Part shown: positions 1 through 8,403 of the stretch, in pieces | Numbering within the stretch: position 1 is the stretch's first letter | How the letters are laid out: every line of letters starts with the position of its first letter | Source of the DNA: PALSA-505 sp035308365 | GTDB lineage: Bacteria; Actinomycetota; Actinomycetes; Streptosporangiales; Streptosporangiaceae | Reading direction: 5' to 3' | Assembly: GCA_035308365.1 (NCBI GenBank) | Contig: DATGGU010000017.1 | Span: 1-56,411, forward strand | Length of the DNA: 56,411 nucleotides | Made by a program: the position numbers and the translations under genes | The notes under the pieces: generated by a model | What the model was told of the DNA's origin: nothing | The model's database searches: none | The model's input: only the letters and a program-made list of their open reading frames with translations

Positions 1-1505
1 GTCAGGGCTCTCACCAGGTCGGCGGCGCTCTCGCAGCGGTCGAGCAGGCCGCCGACGTGGGCCTTGGTGCCGCGCAGCGGCTCCAAGGTCGGCACCCGCT
101 GCAGCGACTCGCGGCCCGGGATGTCGAAGATCACCGAGTCCCAGGAGGCGGCCGCGACCGCGTCGGCATACTTCTGCAGGCAGCGGCCGCGGAAGTAGGC
201 CCGGGTGTCCTCTGGCGGCTCGTACACTGCCCTGGCGACCTGGTCGTCGCTGGTCAGCCGGACCATCCGGCCGCGGGCGGCCAGCCTGTTGTACAGCCCG
301 CGGTCCGGCCTGATGTCGGAGTACTGCAGGTCGACGAGCTGCAGCCGGGGGTGGCCCCAGCCGATCCCGTCCCGCCGCCGGTATCCCTCGAGCAGCTCCA
401 GTTTGGCCACCCAGTCCAGCTCGCGGGACAGCGTCATGGGATCCTCGGCGAGCCGGTTCAGCACCGACTCCCAGCGGTCCAGAACGTCGATGGTCATATC
501 GTCCGCGCCGGTGCCGAACCGGTCCTCCACGTACTTCCTGGCCCGCTCCAGGTACTCCATCTGGAGCTGCACCGCGGTCATCCGTCTGCCGTCCCGCAGC
601 GCCACCAGGTGCTTGCAGTCGCGGTCGTGCGAGATCGCCCGCAATTCCGCGATGGGCGCCTCGATGGCCAGGTCGCCGTCCAGGAACTTGTCCTCGATCA
701 TCGCGAGGACGAGCGCGGTGCTGCCAAGCTTGAGGTAGCTGGACACCTCGCTCATGTTCGCGTCGCCGATGATCACATGCAGCCGCCGGTACTTCTCCGG
801 GTCGGCGTGCGGTTCGTCCCTGGTGTTGATGATCGGCCGCTTGAGCGTGGTCTCCAGGCCCACCTCGACCTCGAAGAAGTCGGCCCGCTGGCTGATCTGG
901 AAACCCTCGCCCCGGCCGTCGGCACCGATGCCCACCCGCCCGGCGCCACACACGACCTGCCGGGAGACGAAGAACGGGGTGAGGTGCCTGACGATGTCAG
1001 CGAACGGCGTCGCCCGGCGCATCAGGTAGTTCTCGTGGCAGCCGTAGGAGACGCCCTTGTTGTCGGTGTTGTTCTTGTAGAGCTGGATGGCGGCCCCACC
1101 GGGCATCCCGGCCGCCCGGGTGGCGGCCTCGGCCATCACGAGCTCTCCCGCCTTGTCCCAGGTCAGAGCGGCCAGCGGGTCGGTACACTCGGGCGCGGAG
1201 TACTCCGGGTGCGCGTGGTCCACGTACAGTCTGGCCCCGTTGGTCAAGATGACATTCGCCAGGCCAAGGTCCTCGTCGGTGAGCTGGGAGGAGTCCGCCG
1301 CCTCCCGGGTCAGGTCGAACCCACGGGCGTCCCGCAGCGGGTTCTCCTCCTCGAAGTCCCAGCGCGCCCGCCGCGCCCGGGCCGCGGTCGCCGCCTGGTA
1401 GGCATTGACCACCTGAGACGACGTCACCATCGCGTTCGCGCCCGGCTGACCGGGCACGGCAATGCCGTACTCGGTCTCCATGCCCATGACCCGGCGAACG
1501 CTCAT
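1..1505 (-). CDS. dop: Depupylase/deamidase Dop (partial, C-terminal end cut by window edge)
   Basis: Dop deamidates the C-terminal Gln of the prokaryotic ubiquitin-like protein Pup to Glu and removes Pup from substrates, in the cytoplasm. The reading frame is open from an ATG at 1505 to the left edge (501 codons). It starts MSVRRVMGMETEYGIAVPG, the carboxylate-amine-ligase-fold start of Dop/PafA proteins with the metal/ATP-binding Glu in METEYG. A later segment, TDNKGVSYGCHENYLM, is also typical. The long loop after the first strand (about residues 38-60) favours Dop over PafA. Only a few residues seem to be missing at the end (last readable residues DLVRALT). It lies 229 bp downstream of arc on the same strand, the usual order in actinobacteria; pup and prcBA would be expected just outside the window. 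A second ATG at residue 7 is possible as the start. Confidence 0.95.
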   Translation of the reverse strand, partial: MSVRRVMGMETEYGIAVPGQPGANAMVTSSQVVNAYQAATAARARRARWDFEEENPLRDARGFDLTREAADSSQLTDEDLGLANVILTNGARLYVDHAHPEYSAPECTDPLAALTWDKAGELVMAEAATRAAGMPGGAAIQLYKNNTDNKGVSYGCHENYLMRRATPFADIVRHLTPFFVSRQVVCGAGRVGIGADGRGEGFQISQRADFFEVEVGLETTLKRPIINTRDEPHADPEKYRRLHVIIGDANMSEVSSYLKLGSTALVLAMIEDKFLDGDLAIEAPIAELRAISHDRDCKHLVALRDGRRMTAVQLQMEYLERARKYVEDRFGTGADDMTIDVLDRWESVLNRLAEDPMTLSRELDWVAKLELLEGYRRRDGIGWGHPRLQLVDLQYSDIRPDRGLYNRLAARGRMVRLTSDDQVARAVYEPPEDTRAYFRGRCLQKYADAVAAASWDSVIFDIPGRESLQRVPTLEPLRGTKAHVGGLLDRCESAADLVRAL

Positions 1506-1570
1506 GACTGAAAGCCTAGCCGCGCGAACGACAGTCCGAAGCCAACGAGCGGTGAGCGGCGCCGCTCACC

Positions 1571-1591
1571 TGTGACGGCGAAACCGTCACA
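1571..1591 (-). other. Perfect 8-bp inverted repeat upstream of dop
   Basis: TGTGACGG and CCGTCACA flank a 5-base loop in the 229-bp arc-dop spacer, about 65 bp before the dop start. It can form a hairpin in the arc-dop transcript or act as a dyad operator. No regulator can be assigned from sequence. Confidence 0.4.
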
Positions 1592-1682
1592 TCGGGGGTC
1601 GTCCCACCGTAAACCGCACAACCGGCCCCAGCCCCGGTCGTGGGGGGCCGGGGGTCGTCTCCCCGGGAAAGCACTGCGGGCC

Positions 1683-1725
1683 GGCGGCGAAGCCGATCGC
1701 AGGTCGGCGAGCAGGCTTCGCCGCC
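1683..1725 (-). terminator. Hairpin just downstream of arc stop
   Basis: Perfect 12-bp arms GGCGGCGAAGCC (1683-1694) and GGCTTCGCCGCC (1714-1725) with a 19-base loop start 9 bases after the arc stop codon. There is no T-tract, so this could be a GC-type terminator, an attenuator reducing dop expression, or an RNA-processing signal. Confidence 0.4.
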
Positions 1726-1734
1726 CCGGCCCTC

Positions 1735-3579
1735 CTACAGATACTGGCCGGTGTTGGAGACGGTGTCGATGGAGCGGCCCGCCTCGGTGCCGTGCTTACC
1801 GGACACCAGCGTTCTGATGTAGACGATCCGCTCGCCCTTCTTGCCGGAGATCCGTGCCCAGTCGTCCGGGTTGGTCGTGTTGGGCAGATCCTCGTTCTCT
1901 TTGAACTCATCGACGCAGGATGCAAGGAGGTGCGCGACACGAAGCCCCTTCTGGCCGGTCTCGAGGAATTCCTTGATCGCCATCTTCTTGGCCCGGTCCA
2001 CAATGTTCTCGATCATCGCGCCGGAGTTGAAGTCCTTGAAGTACAGGACCTCCTTGTCGCCGTTGGCGTAGGTCACTTCGAGGAACCGGTTTTCCTCGGT
2101 CTCGCTGTACATCCGCTCGACCACGCGCTGGATCATCGCGTCGACCGCGGCCTCCCGCGAGCCGCCGTGCTCGGCCAGGTCGTCGCCGTGCAGCGGCAGT
2201 TCGGGCCGCACGTACTTGGAGAAGATGTCCCTGGCCGCCTCGACATCGGGCCGCTCGATCTTGATCTTGACGTCCAGCCGCCCCGGCCGCAGGATGGCCG
2301 GGTCGATCATGTCCTCGCGGTTGGACGCGCCGATCACGATCACGTTCTGCAGGCCCTCGACGCCGTCGATCTCGCTCAGCAACTGCGGGACGATTGTGTT
2401 CTCGACGTCGCTGGACACGCCCGAGCCGCGGGTGCGGAAGATCGAGTCCATCTCGTCGAAGAACACGATGACCGGCATGCCTTCGCTGGCCTTCTCCCTG
2501 GCCCGCTGGAACACCAGCCTGATGTGCCGCTCGGTCTCGCCCACGTACTTGTTGAGCAGCTCGGGGCCCTTGATGTTCAGGAAGAAGCTCCGGGTCTCGG
2601 GCGCCTTGCCTGCCTGGGCCGGGTCCGCGCCGGCCGATGCGTCCGTCGTGGACCGTTCGGAAGAAATTGAATTTTCGGATGCGGCGGCCGACTTCCGGGC
2701 CACCTGCTTAGCCAGGGAGTTCGCCACCGCCTTGGCGATCAGGGTCTTGCCGCAGCCGGGCGGGCCGTAGAGCAGCACGCCCTTGGGCGGGCGGAGATGG
2801 TGCTCGCGGAACAGGTCGGCGTGCAGGTACGGAAGCTCGATCGCGTCCCGGATCTGCTCGATCTGAGCGGTCAGGCCGCCGATGTCGGAGTAGGTGAGGT
2901 CGGGCACCTCCTCCAGGATCAGCTCTTCGACCTCGGCCTTGGGGATCCGCTCGTAGACGTAGCCCGAGCGCGGCTCCAGCAGCAACGAGTCGCCGGCCCG
3001 CAGCGTGGAGCCGCGCAGCGGCTCGGCCAGCCGCACCACGCGCTCCTCGTCGGCGTGCGCGATCACCAGGGCGCGCTCGCTGTCCTCGAGGATCTCCTTG
3101 AGCATGACGACCTCGCCGGCCGTCTCGTAACCCTGGGCGATCACCACGTTGAGCGCCTCGTTCAGCACGACCTCCTGGCCGGGCTTCAGCTCGTCGAGGT
3201 TGACCGCGGGGCTGACGTTGACCCGCATCTTGCGGCCGCCGGTGAAGACGTCGGCCACGCCGTCCTCGCAGGCGTTGAGGAAGACTCCGAAGGCCGACGG
3301 CGGCTGGGCCAGCCGGTCGACTTCCTCCTTGAGCGCGACGATCTGATCGCGCGCCTCCCGGAGCGTGCCGGCCAGCCGCTCGTTCTGGCTGGTGACCGTG
3401 GCGATGCTGGCCTCGGCCTCACGCAGCCTTTCCTCGAGCAACCGGACATGACGCGGCGACTCGGAGAGCCTGCGGCGCAGCGCGGCAACCTCTTCCTCAA
3501 GGAAAGAGATCTGAGTCGTGAGGCCCTTGACCTCGTCCTCATGCCGCGCGCCGCGTGCACCTTCGTCGCGAGCGGCCAC
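1735..3579 (-). CDS. arc: Proteasome-associated AAA+ ATPase (Arc/Mpa)
   Basis: Hexameric AAA+ unfoldase that recognises pupylated proteins and feeds them into the 20S proteasome. The 614 residues fit the family. There is an N-terminal coiled coil (about residues 12-85) that binds Pup, then OB-fold domains (about 95-240). Walker A is GPPGCGKT (about residue 270) and Walker B is VIVFFDEMDS (about 368). A charged, Ser/Ala-rich insert between them is common in actinobacterial Arc. The protein ends QYL, the penultimate-Tyr motif that docks into the proteasome alpha ring. The start is GTG with a purine-rich GAAGG/GTGAGG stretch upstream. It is the third gene of the minus-strand run M50 > trmI > arc > dop, 97 bp after trmI. 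Confidence 0.97.
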   Translation of the reverse strand: MAARDEGARGARHEDEVKGLTTQISFLEEEVAALRRRLSESPRHVRLLEERLREAEASIATVTSQNERLAGTLREARDQIVALKEEVDRLAQPPSAFGVFLNACEDGVADVFTGGRKMRVNVSPAVNLDELKPGQEVVLNEALNVVIAQGYETAGEVVMLKEILEDSERALVIAHADEERVVRLAEPLRGSTLRAGDSLLLEPRSGYVYERIPKAEVEELILEEVPDLTYSDIGGLTAQIEQIRDAIELPYLHADLFREHHLRPPKGVLLYGPPGCGKTLIAKAVANSLAKQVARKSAAASENSISSERSTTDASAGADPAQAGKAPETRSFFLNIKGPELLNKYVGETERHIRLVFQRAREKASEGMPVIVFFDEMDSIFRTRGSGVSSDVENTIVPQLLSEIDGVEGLQNVIVIGASNREDMIDPAILRPGRLDVKIKIERPDVEAARDIFSKYVRPELPLHGDDLAEHGGSREAAVDAMIQRVVERMYSETEENRFLEVTYANGDKEVLYFKDFNSGAMIENIVDRAKKMAIKEFLETGQKGLRVAHLLASCVDEFKENEDLPNTTNPDDWARISGKKGERIVYIRTLVSGKHGTEAGRSIDTVSNTGQYL

Positions 3580-3676
3580 GTTGCCTCACCCACCTTCCCG
3601 AGACCGATTCAACTAGACCCTACCTACCGGCGCGGCGGTCCTAACATCGAGACGCCCTTCTGTTCGCCTTCTCGCG

Positions 3677-4645
3677 TCACGATATGGAAACATTCCTGAC
3701 GTTTGCGTTGCTGGTTGCAGCGCCAGCCGTGCTGTCTTCGCCGGGACCATGCCCTGCGGTGTTTTCTCTGCCGGAACCATGACCTGCGGCTGCCTGTTCC
3801 CCGTGCGCGCCCTTCGCGGGCCGCCGCCGGCGGGGCGGCGGCACCACCCCGTCGGCCAGCCGGCGGGCCGTGATGACGAACCCGGTGTGCCCGATCATCC
3901 GGTGCTCGGGCCGGACCGCGAGCCCGTCCACGTGCCAGCCCCTGATCAGGGACTCCCAGGCGGTGGGCTCGTCGAAGCTGCCCTGCCCCCGGAGCGCTTC
4001 CGCGATCCTGGACAACTGGGTGGTAGTCGCCACATAACAGCAGATCAGGCCGCCGGGCACGAGCAGGCGCGCGGCCGCGCCGGCATACTCCCACGGGGCG
4101 AGCATGTCGAGGACGACCCGGTCGAAGACCTCGCCGGCGCCGGTTGCCTCGGTCAGATCGCCCACGATCAGCTGCCAGGATGGTGGCGGCCCGCCGAAGA
4201 ACTTCTCGACGTTCTTCCTGGCCACGTCCGCGAAATCGGGCCTGCGTTCATAGGAGACCAGACGGCCCTCATCACCTATGGCGCGCAGCAGCCAGCAGGA
4301 CAGCGCCCCCGACCCGGCGCCTGCCTCCAGCACCCGGGCGCCCGGGTACATGTCGGCGAACGCCACGATCTGGCCGGCGTCCTTGGGATAGATCACGGCC
4401 GCGCCACGCCCCATGGACAGGGTGAAGTCGGCCAGCAGCGGCCGCAGCGCCACGTACGGCGTGCCGCCGGAGGAACGCACCACGCTGCCGTCCGGCTGGC
4501 CGATCAGGTCGTCGTGCGCGAGTGAGCCGCGGTGAGTGTGGAATGACTGGCCGCAGACCAGGGTGACCAGGTGCTTACGGCCCTTCGGGTCGGTGAGCTG
4601 TACCTGGTCTCCCGGCTGGAGCGGACCGCTGCTCTGTCGCTTCAC
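3677..4645 (-). CDS. trmI: tRNA (adenine-58-N1)-methyltransferase TrmI
   Basis: S-adenosylmethionine-dependent enzyme that methylates A58 in the tRNA T-loop. The 322-residue frame starts with GTG (KRQSSGPLQPGDQV follows). It has the N-terminal small beta domain (about 1-65) and a Rossmann methyltransferase domain with motif I VLEAGAGSGALS (about residues 105-116) and VVLDMLAPWEY as motif IV. TrmI directly upstream of arc is a conserved actinobacterial arrangement. The last about 45 residues are a low-complexity Gly/His/Ala-rich tail absent from the catalytic core. Part of it is encoded by the 30-bp repeat dimer at 3741-3789, so the tail may be a recent repeat-driven extension. Confidence 0.95.
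   Translation of the reverse strand: MKRQSSGPLQPGDQVQLTDPKGRKHLVTLVCGQSFHTHRGSLAHDDLIGQPDGSVVRSSGGTPYVALRPLLADFTLSMGRGAAVIYPKDAGQIVAFADMYPGARVLEAGAGSGALSCWLLRAIGDEGRLVSYERRPDFADVARKNVEKFFGGPPPSWQLIVGDLTEATGAGEVFDRVVLDMLAPWEYAGAAARLLVPGGLICCYVATTTQLSRIAEALRGQGSFDEPTAWESLIRGWHVDGLAVRPEHRMIGHTGFVITARRLADGVVPPPRRRRPAKGAHGEQAAAGHGSGRENTAGHGPGEDSTAGAATSNANVRNVSIS
3741..3789. repeat. 30-bp-period repeat dimer inside trmI (family copy 1)
   Basis: Two 19-bp cores, CCGGGACCATGCCCTGCGG (3741-3759) and CCGGAACCATGACCTGCGG (3771-3789), have a 30-bp period. They match the dimer at 38063-38111 and, in reverse complement, the dimer at 38463-38511. This copy encodes part of the TrmI C-terminal tail (on the minus strand). 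Confidence 0.75.
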
Positions 4646-4691
4646 GCCCGTCAGGGTAGCGGTGGCGGCAGGGTTGGTGACCGCAGCTTAA

Positions 4692-5837
4692 TCAGCTACC
4701 AGCGAACGCGTGATCGAGGTCGCGGGAGGCCAGTACGCCGAAGACCTTGCCGGAGGGCTCGACGAGCAGGTATTCCGAGGCCGGTGACTTGCGCACGGCA
4801 TCGAGCAGATCCATGCCGGACAGGTCGGCCGACAGCACCAGGCCCTCGTCCAGGCTCCGGGCCAGCGAGCCCGCCTCGATCCACGGCCTGCGCTGCGGCG
4901 GGGTGGCCATCACGGCCGACTCGTTCACGATCGCAATCGGCTTGTCCTCGTGGTCGACCACCACGAGCGCGCGGGCCTGGGCCGCGTCGGCGCGCCTGAT
5001 CGCCTCGGCGAGCGGCAGGCTGGCATGGATCGGGATGGCCCGCCGGGCGAGCAGTCTGGCCTGCAGGCCAGGCAGCTTGTCGCGGATCTTGGTAACCCTG
5101 ATCGCCTGCCCGGCGCCGAGCCACATGAACGCCGCGATCACAGCCAGCCAGGCGATGTCGAACACCTGAGCCTGCGAGCTGTTCCTGGCAAGCAGCGCGA
5201 ACGGGATGAGCACCAGCGCGGCGGCGAGCACCCGGCCGGTCCACGCCGCGCTCAGGGTGGCCGTCGACGGGCGGTGGGTGACCTTCCAGATCCCGGCCCG
5301 CAGCATCCGGCCGCCGTCCAGCGGCAGCCCGGGCAGCAGGTTGAACAGCCCGACCAGCAGGTTGGCCCACATGAGCTGGGCCACCAGCACCTCGGTCGTG
5401 GTCCTGGCGGTGACCACCTTGGTCAGGCCGTAGCCGATCGCGGCCAGCACCAGCGAGATCGCCGGGCCTGCGGCCGACACCAGGAACTCCCTGGCCGGCG
5501 TCTGCGCCTCCTTCTCGATCTCGGAGAAGCCGCCGAGCGGGTACAGCAGGATCCGGCGCACCGGCAGGTCGAAGGCCCTGGCCACCACGCAGTGGCTCAG
5601 CTCGTGTACCAGCACGGAGGCGTACAGCAGAATGACGAAGGCGGCGGCCACCACGTAGCGCATGGTCCCGTGCACGGTCGTCCCGCCGTTGAAGGACAGG
5701 CTGTTCGCGTACAGGACGACGAACAGGCCAGCGATCAGAAACCAGTACGGCGAGATGAAGACCGGAATCCCGAACGGGCGCGCGATCACGATTCCCGTCT
5801 GGCGCTCGCGCTGGGGAGTAGGCCGTTCTGGGGTCAT
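4692..5837 (-). CDS. Site-2-protease-like M50 metalloprotease with CBS domains
   Basis: Membrane-embedded zinc protease of the M50 family (Rip3-like/SpoIVFB-type), presumably cleaving a membrane protein or anti-sigma factor. From the ATG at 5837 the protein is 381 residues. It has about six hydrophobic segments, zinc motif HELSH (residues 78-82), and NLLPGLPLDGGR (third zinc ligand Asp near 172). After the membrane region come two CBS-like repeats (about 255-381, e.g. ARALVVVDHEDKPIAIV), which usually bind adenosyl ligands and sense energy state. A longer frame begins at 5918, but its first 27 residues lack family character and overlap the divergent upstream region. Its stop lies 46 bp before trmI, so the two are probably cotranscribed. 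The substrate is unknown. Confidence 0.9.
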   Translation of the reverse strand: MTPERPTPQRERQTGIVIARPFGIPVFISPYWFLIAGLFVVLYANSLSFNGGTTVHGTMRYVVAAAFVILLYASVLVHELSHCVVARAFDLPVRRILLYPLGGFSEIEKEAQTPAREFLVSAAGPAISLVLAAIGYGLTKVVTARTTTEVLVAQLMWANLLVGLFNLLPGLPLDGGRMLRAGIWKVTHRPSTATLSAAWTGRVLAAALVLIPFALLARNSSQAQVFDIAWLAVIAAFMWLGAGQAIRVTKIRDKLPGLQARLLARRAIPIHASLPLAEAIRRADAAQARALVVVDHEDKPIAIVNESAVMATPPQRRPWIEAGSLARSLDEGLVLSADLSGMDLLDAVRKSPASEYLLVEPSGKVFGVLASRDLDHAFAGS

Positions 5838-6002
5838 GCCTGCCACACTTACGATGCTACGTGACGGACGGTTGGCTAGGGGCGTCTGGCGCGGCCTGAT
5901 GCCCACGGAGTCCGGCAAAGCCGCACGGTTGTCGGTGGCCTACCTTACGCTCCCTCTCGTGGGTTACCCGCGTTCCGCGCCGCCCACCGAGGCGGCGGAC
6001 TC

Positions 6003-6353
6003 TGCTCACCGGGCTACGGCCGGTTTCGCCGAGGCCCGCGACGCTGACCCGGGGGGACGACCCCCCGGACCCCCCGAAGTGATGGCTGCGCCATCACCTC
6101 CCGGGACGGCGGCGGAGCCTGCTCACCGGGCTACGGCCGGCTTCGCCGAGGCCCGCGACGCTGACCCGGGGGGACGACCCCCCGGACCCCCCGAAGTGAT
6201 GGCTGCGCCATCACCCCCCGGGACGGCGGCGGAGCCTGCTCACCGGGCTACGGCCGGCTTCGCCGAGACCCGCGACGCTGACCAGAGAGGACGACCTCCG
6301 GGGCGCTCTGACGTGGTGGCTGCGCCATCACCTTCCGGGGTGGCGGGGCCGCC
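6003..6353. repeat. Three tandem 117-bp repeats with internal hairpins
   Basis: Units begin at 6003, 6120 and 6237, each with TGCTCACCGGGCTACGGCCG. Copies 1 and 2 are nearly identical and copy 3 is diverged. Each intact unit holds two perfect hairpins. In copy 1 these are CCGGGGGG/CCCCCCGG (6049-6068, 4-base loop) and TGATGGC/GCCATCA (6080-6096, 3-base loop). The array lies in the about 530-bp space between the M50 gene and the RecB-family gene. It stays open in the nuclease frame, but homologous nucleases start after it, so I treat it as intergenic. Confidence 0.8.
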
Positions 6354-6369
6354 GGCGGCTGAGCTGGAT

Positions 6370-7386
6370 GTGGCGCTTGTGCCGGGGGACGGGCAGCCAC
6401 GGCTTCCGGCGATTTCGCCGTCGCGGGCTGGCGACTTCATGACGTGCCCGCTGTTGTACCGGTTCCGGGTCATTGACCGGCTGCCAGAGCCGCCGAGCCT
6501 GGCCGCCGTCCGCGGCACGCTGGTGCACGCGGTGCTCGAGCGCCTGTTCGACCGGCCGGCGGCCGAGCGGACACCTCAGGTGGCCCACTCGCTGCTCGAT
6601 CCGGAGTGGGACCGGCTGGTGGCCGAGTCGCCCGAACTCGCCGGGCTGTTCGACGACGAGCCGGGCCGTGTGGCCTGGACAGCCGAGGTCACCTCCATGC
6701 TCGACCGCTACTTCACCATGGAGGATCCCAGCCTGATCGAGCCCGCCGAGCGTGAGCTGTATGTGGAAACCACGCTGGAGTCCGGGCTGCGGCTGCGCGG
6801 CTATGTGGACCGGCTGGACATCGCCAGGGGCGGCGCGGTCCGGATCGTGGACTACAAGACGGGGATGGCGCCGCGGGAGGAGTTCGAGGCCCGCGCGCTG
6901 TTCCAGATGAAGTTCTACGCGCTGGTCATCTGGCGGCTGCGCGGCGAAGTGCCCAGGCTGCTGCAGCTCATGTACCTCGGCAACGGCGAGATCCTCAGGT
7001 ACCAGCCGGACGAGGCGGACCTGCGGGCGACCGAGCGGAAGATCCAGGCGCTGTGGCAGGCCATCGAGCGGGCCATGGAGTCGGGCGACTGGCGGGCGCG
7101 GCCGAGCCGGATCTGCGACTGGTGCGCGCACAAGCCGATCTGCCCGGAGTACGGCGGCACTCCGCCTCCCCTGCCCCTGATCCCGGTGCCCGCCGTGCTG
7201 CCGGGCCGCCGCATCCCGCCCGCTGCCGAGCCGGACGCCACCACCCCGCCGGCTACCGAGCCGGACGCCGCCGCCCCGTCCGCCGCCGAGCCGACCGCCG
7301 CTACCACCCCGCCGGACGCCGAGCCGGACGCCACCACCCTGCCGACTGCCGCCACCCCACCCGCCACCGAGCCGGACGCCGGGTAG
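6370..7386 (+). CDS. RecB-family (PD-(D/E)XK) exonuclease with iron-sulfur cysteines
   Basis: Probable single-chain RecB/Cas4-type nuclease. Sequence features are an SPSRAGDF-MTCPLLYRF start motif, LRGYVDRLD and VDYKTG (catalytic D...ExK-type residues), and a C-terminal CDWCAHKPIC cluster. With the Cys of MTCPLL this makes four cysteines, the iron-staple pattern of AddB/Cas4-like nucleases that bind 4Fe-4S. I chose the GTG at 6370 because it leaves about 14 residues before the conserved LSPSR-like motif; an in-frame start farther upstream would translate the 117-bp repeats. The C-terminal about 55 residues are a Pro/Ala/Glu/Asp/Thr repeat (EPDA units). Its position after trmI/arc matches the RecB-like neighbour known in mycobacteria. 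Function in vivo is unproven. Confidence 0.85.
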   Translation: MALVPGDGQPRLPAISPSRAGDFMTCPLLYRFRVIDRLPEPPSLAAVRGTLVHAVLERLFDRPAAERTPQVAHSLLDPEWDRLVAESPELAGLFDDEPGRVAWTAEVTSMLDRYFTMEDPSLIEPAERELYVETTLESGLRLRGYVDRLDIARGGAVRIVDYKTGMAPREEFEARALFQMKFYALVIWRLRGEVPRLLQLMYLGNGEILRYQPDEADLRATERKIQALWQAIERAMESGDWRARPSRICDWCAHKPICPEYGGTPPPLPLIPVPAVLPGRRIPPAAEPDATTPPATEPDAAAPSAAEPTAATTPPDAEPDATTLPTAATPPATEPDAG

Positions 7387-7390
7387 GCCG

Positions 7391-7801
7391 GTGAACACCG
7401 GGGATCTCGCCCACCTGCGCCGGGCCCGGGACCTGATCGATCGCGAGTATGCCAGGCCGCTCGACGTCCCCGCGCTGGCCAGGGCCGCGCACATGTCGCC
7501 CTCCCACTTCGCCCGGAGCTTCCGCGGCGCCTACGGCGAGACGCCCTACAGCTACCTGATGACCCGGCGGATCGAACGGGCCAAGGCACTGCTGCGGCGC
7601 GGCGACCTCACCGTCACCGAGGTCTGCATGACAGTCGGCTGCACCTCGCTGGGCTCGTTCAGTTCGCGCTTCACCGAACTGGTGGGCGAAACCCCGAGCG
7701 CCTACCGTGCCCGCCACCACGACGCCGGATCGACCATCCCGGCCTGCTTCGCCAAGATCCTGACGCGCCCGGCGCGGCCGGCGCGGCCGGCGGCGAGGTA
7801 G
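7391..7801 (+). CDS. AraC-family transcriptional regulator (HTH only)
   Basis: 136-residue protein made almost entirely of an AraC/XylS double helix-turn-helix. It has a first helix pair around LDVPALARAAHMSPSHFARS, a linker, and the second helix pair ending in the conserved GETPSAYRAR. There is no ligand-binding domain, so it may respond through a partner or simply by abundance. The GTG start is 4 bp after the RecB-family stop. The next gene is a small VOC protein 57 bp downstream, a common actinobacterial AraC-VOC pairing, which suggests that it regulates that gene. The C-terminal tail is an ARPARPA repeat. Confidence 0.9.
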   Translation: MNTGDLAHLRRARDLIDREYARPLDVPALARAAHMSPSHFARSFRGAYGETPYSYLMTRRIERAKALLRRGDLTVTEVCMTVGCTSLGSFSSRFTELVGETPSAYRARHHDAGSTIPACFAKILTRPARPARPAAR

Positions 7802-7858
7802 CGGACCGGGCAGATCTCAAGAAGCGCCGCCGCGCTGGCCTGCCCTAGCGTGACGTGC

Positions 7859-8269
7859 ATGGATATCAAACTCTCACATTGCTTTATCAGCGTGGATGAC
7901 CAGGAGAAGGCGCTTGCCTTCTACCGCGACGTGCTCGGTCTCGAAGTGCACAGCGACGCGATTTTCGAGACCATGCGATGGCTGACCGTCGGGCCGCCGT
8001 CCCAGCCAGACGTGCAAATCGGCCTGTTCAACCCGGCAGACGTGCCCTACCTCTCCCCCGCCGACAAGCAGGCTATCGCTGAGCTCATGGCCAAGGGCTC
8101 GCTGAACAGCGTGATCTTCAGCACCGGTGACTGCGACGCGACGTTCGAGCACGTCCGCGCGTCCGGGGCGGAAGTCATGCAGGAGCCGGCCGATCAGCCC
8201 TACGGCGTCCGCGACTGCGCCTTCCGCGACCCCGCGGGCAACATGGTCCGGTTCAGCCAGCACCTGTAG
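7859..8269 (+). CDS. VOC (glyoxalase/bleomycin-resistance fold) protein
   Basis: 136-residue protein with two beta-alpha-beta-beta-beta modules of the vicinal-oxygen-chelate family. It starts MDIKLSHCFISVDDQEKALA, has FYRDVLGLEV in module 1, and ends with RDPAGNMVRFSQHL in module 2 (the EPADQPYGVRDCAFRDPAGN signature). Such proteins are metal-dependent lyases/dioxygenases or drug-binding proteins; the substrate cannot be read from sequence. I prefer the ATG at 7859 over the GTG/ATG at 7850. It sits directly after the AraC regulator and was probably cotranscribed with or controlled by it. Confidence 0.88.
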   Translation: MDIKLSHCFISVDDQEKALAFYRDVLGLEVHSDAIFETMRWLTVGPPSQPDVQIGLFNPADVPYLSPADKQAIAELMAKGSLNSVIFSTGDCDATFEHVRASGAEVMQEPADQPYGVRDCAFRDPAGNMVRFSQHL

Positions 8270-8403
8270 ATCGTTGATGCGGTACGGCCCGCGCTGAGCC
8301 GGAAGTCCCGTTCATCGCGCGTCGTGCGGCCGGCCGCCCGGGCTCGTGTACGTCATGATTGGCGGACTGATCTATCGCGACCCGATCGCCAGAAGGAGCC
8401 GAG

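Noticed and set aside
57..1511. A 484-codon plus-strand frame over dop
   Set aside because: The opposite strand encodes a clear Dop protein; the plus-strand translation has no domain character.
6003..6353. Repeat array considered as a CRISPR
   Set aside because: Units are 117 bp and directly abutting, with no short repeats separated by unique spacers and no cas genes nearby. The RecB-family nuclease resembles Cas4 but belongs to a core-genome context.
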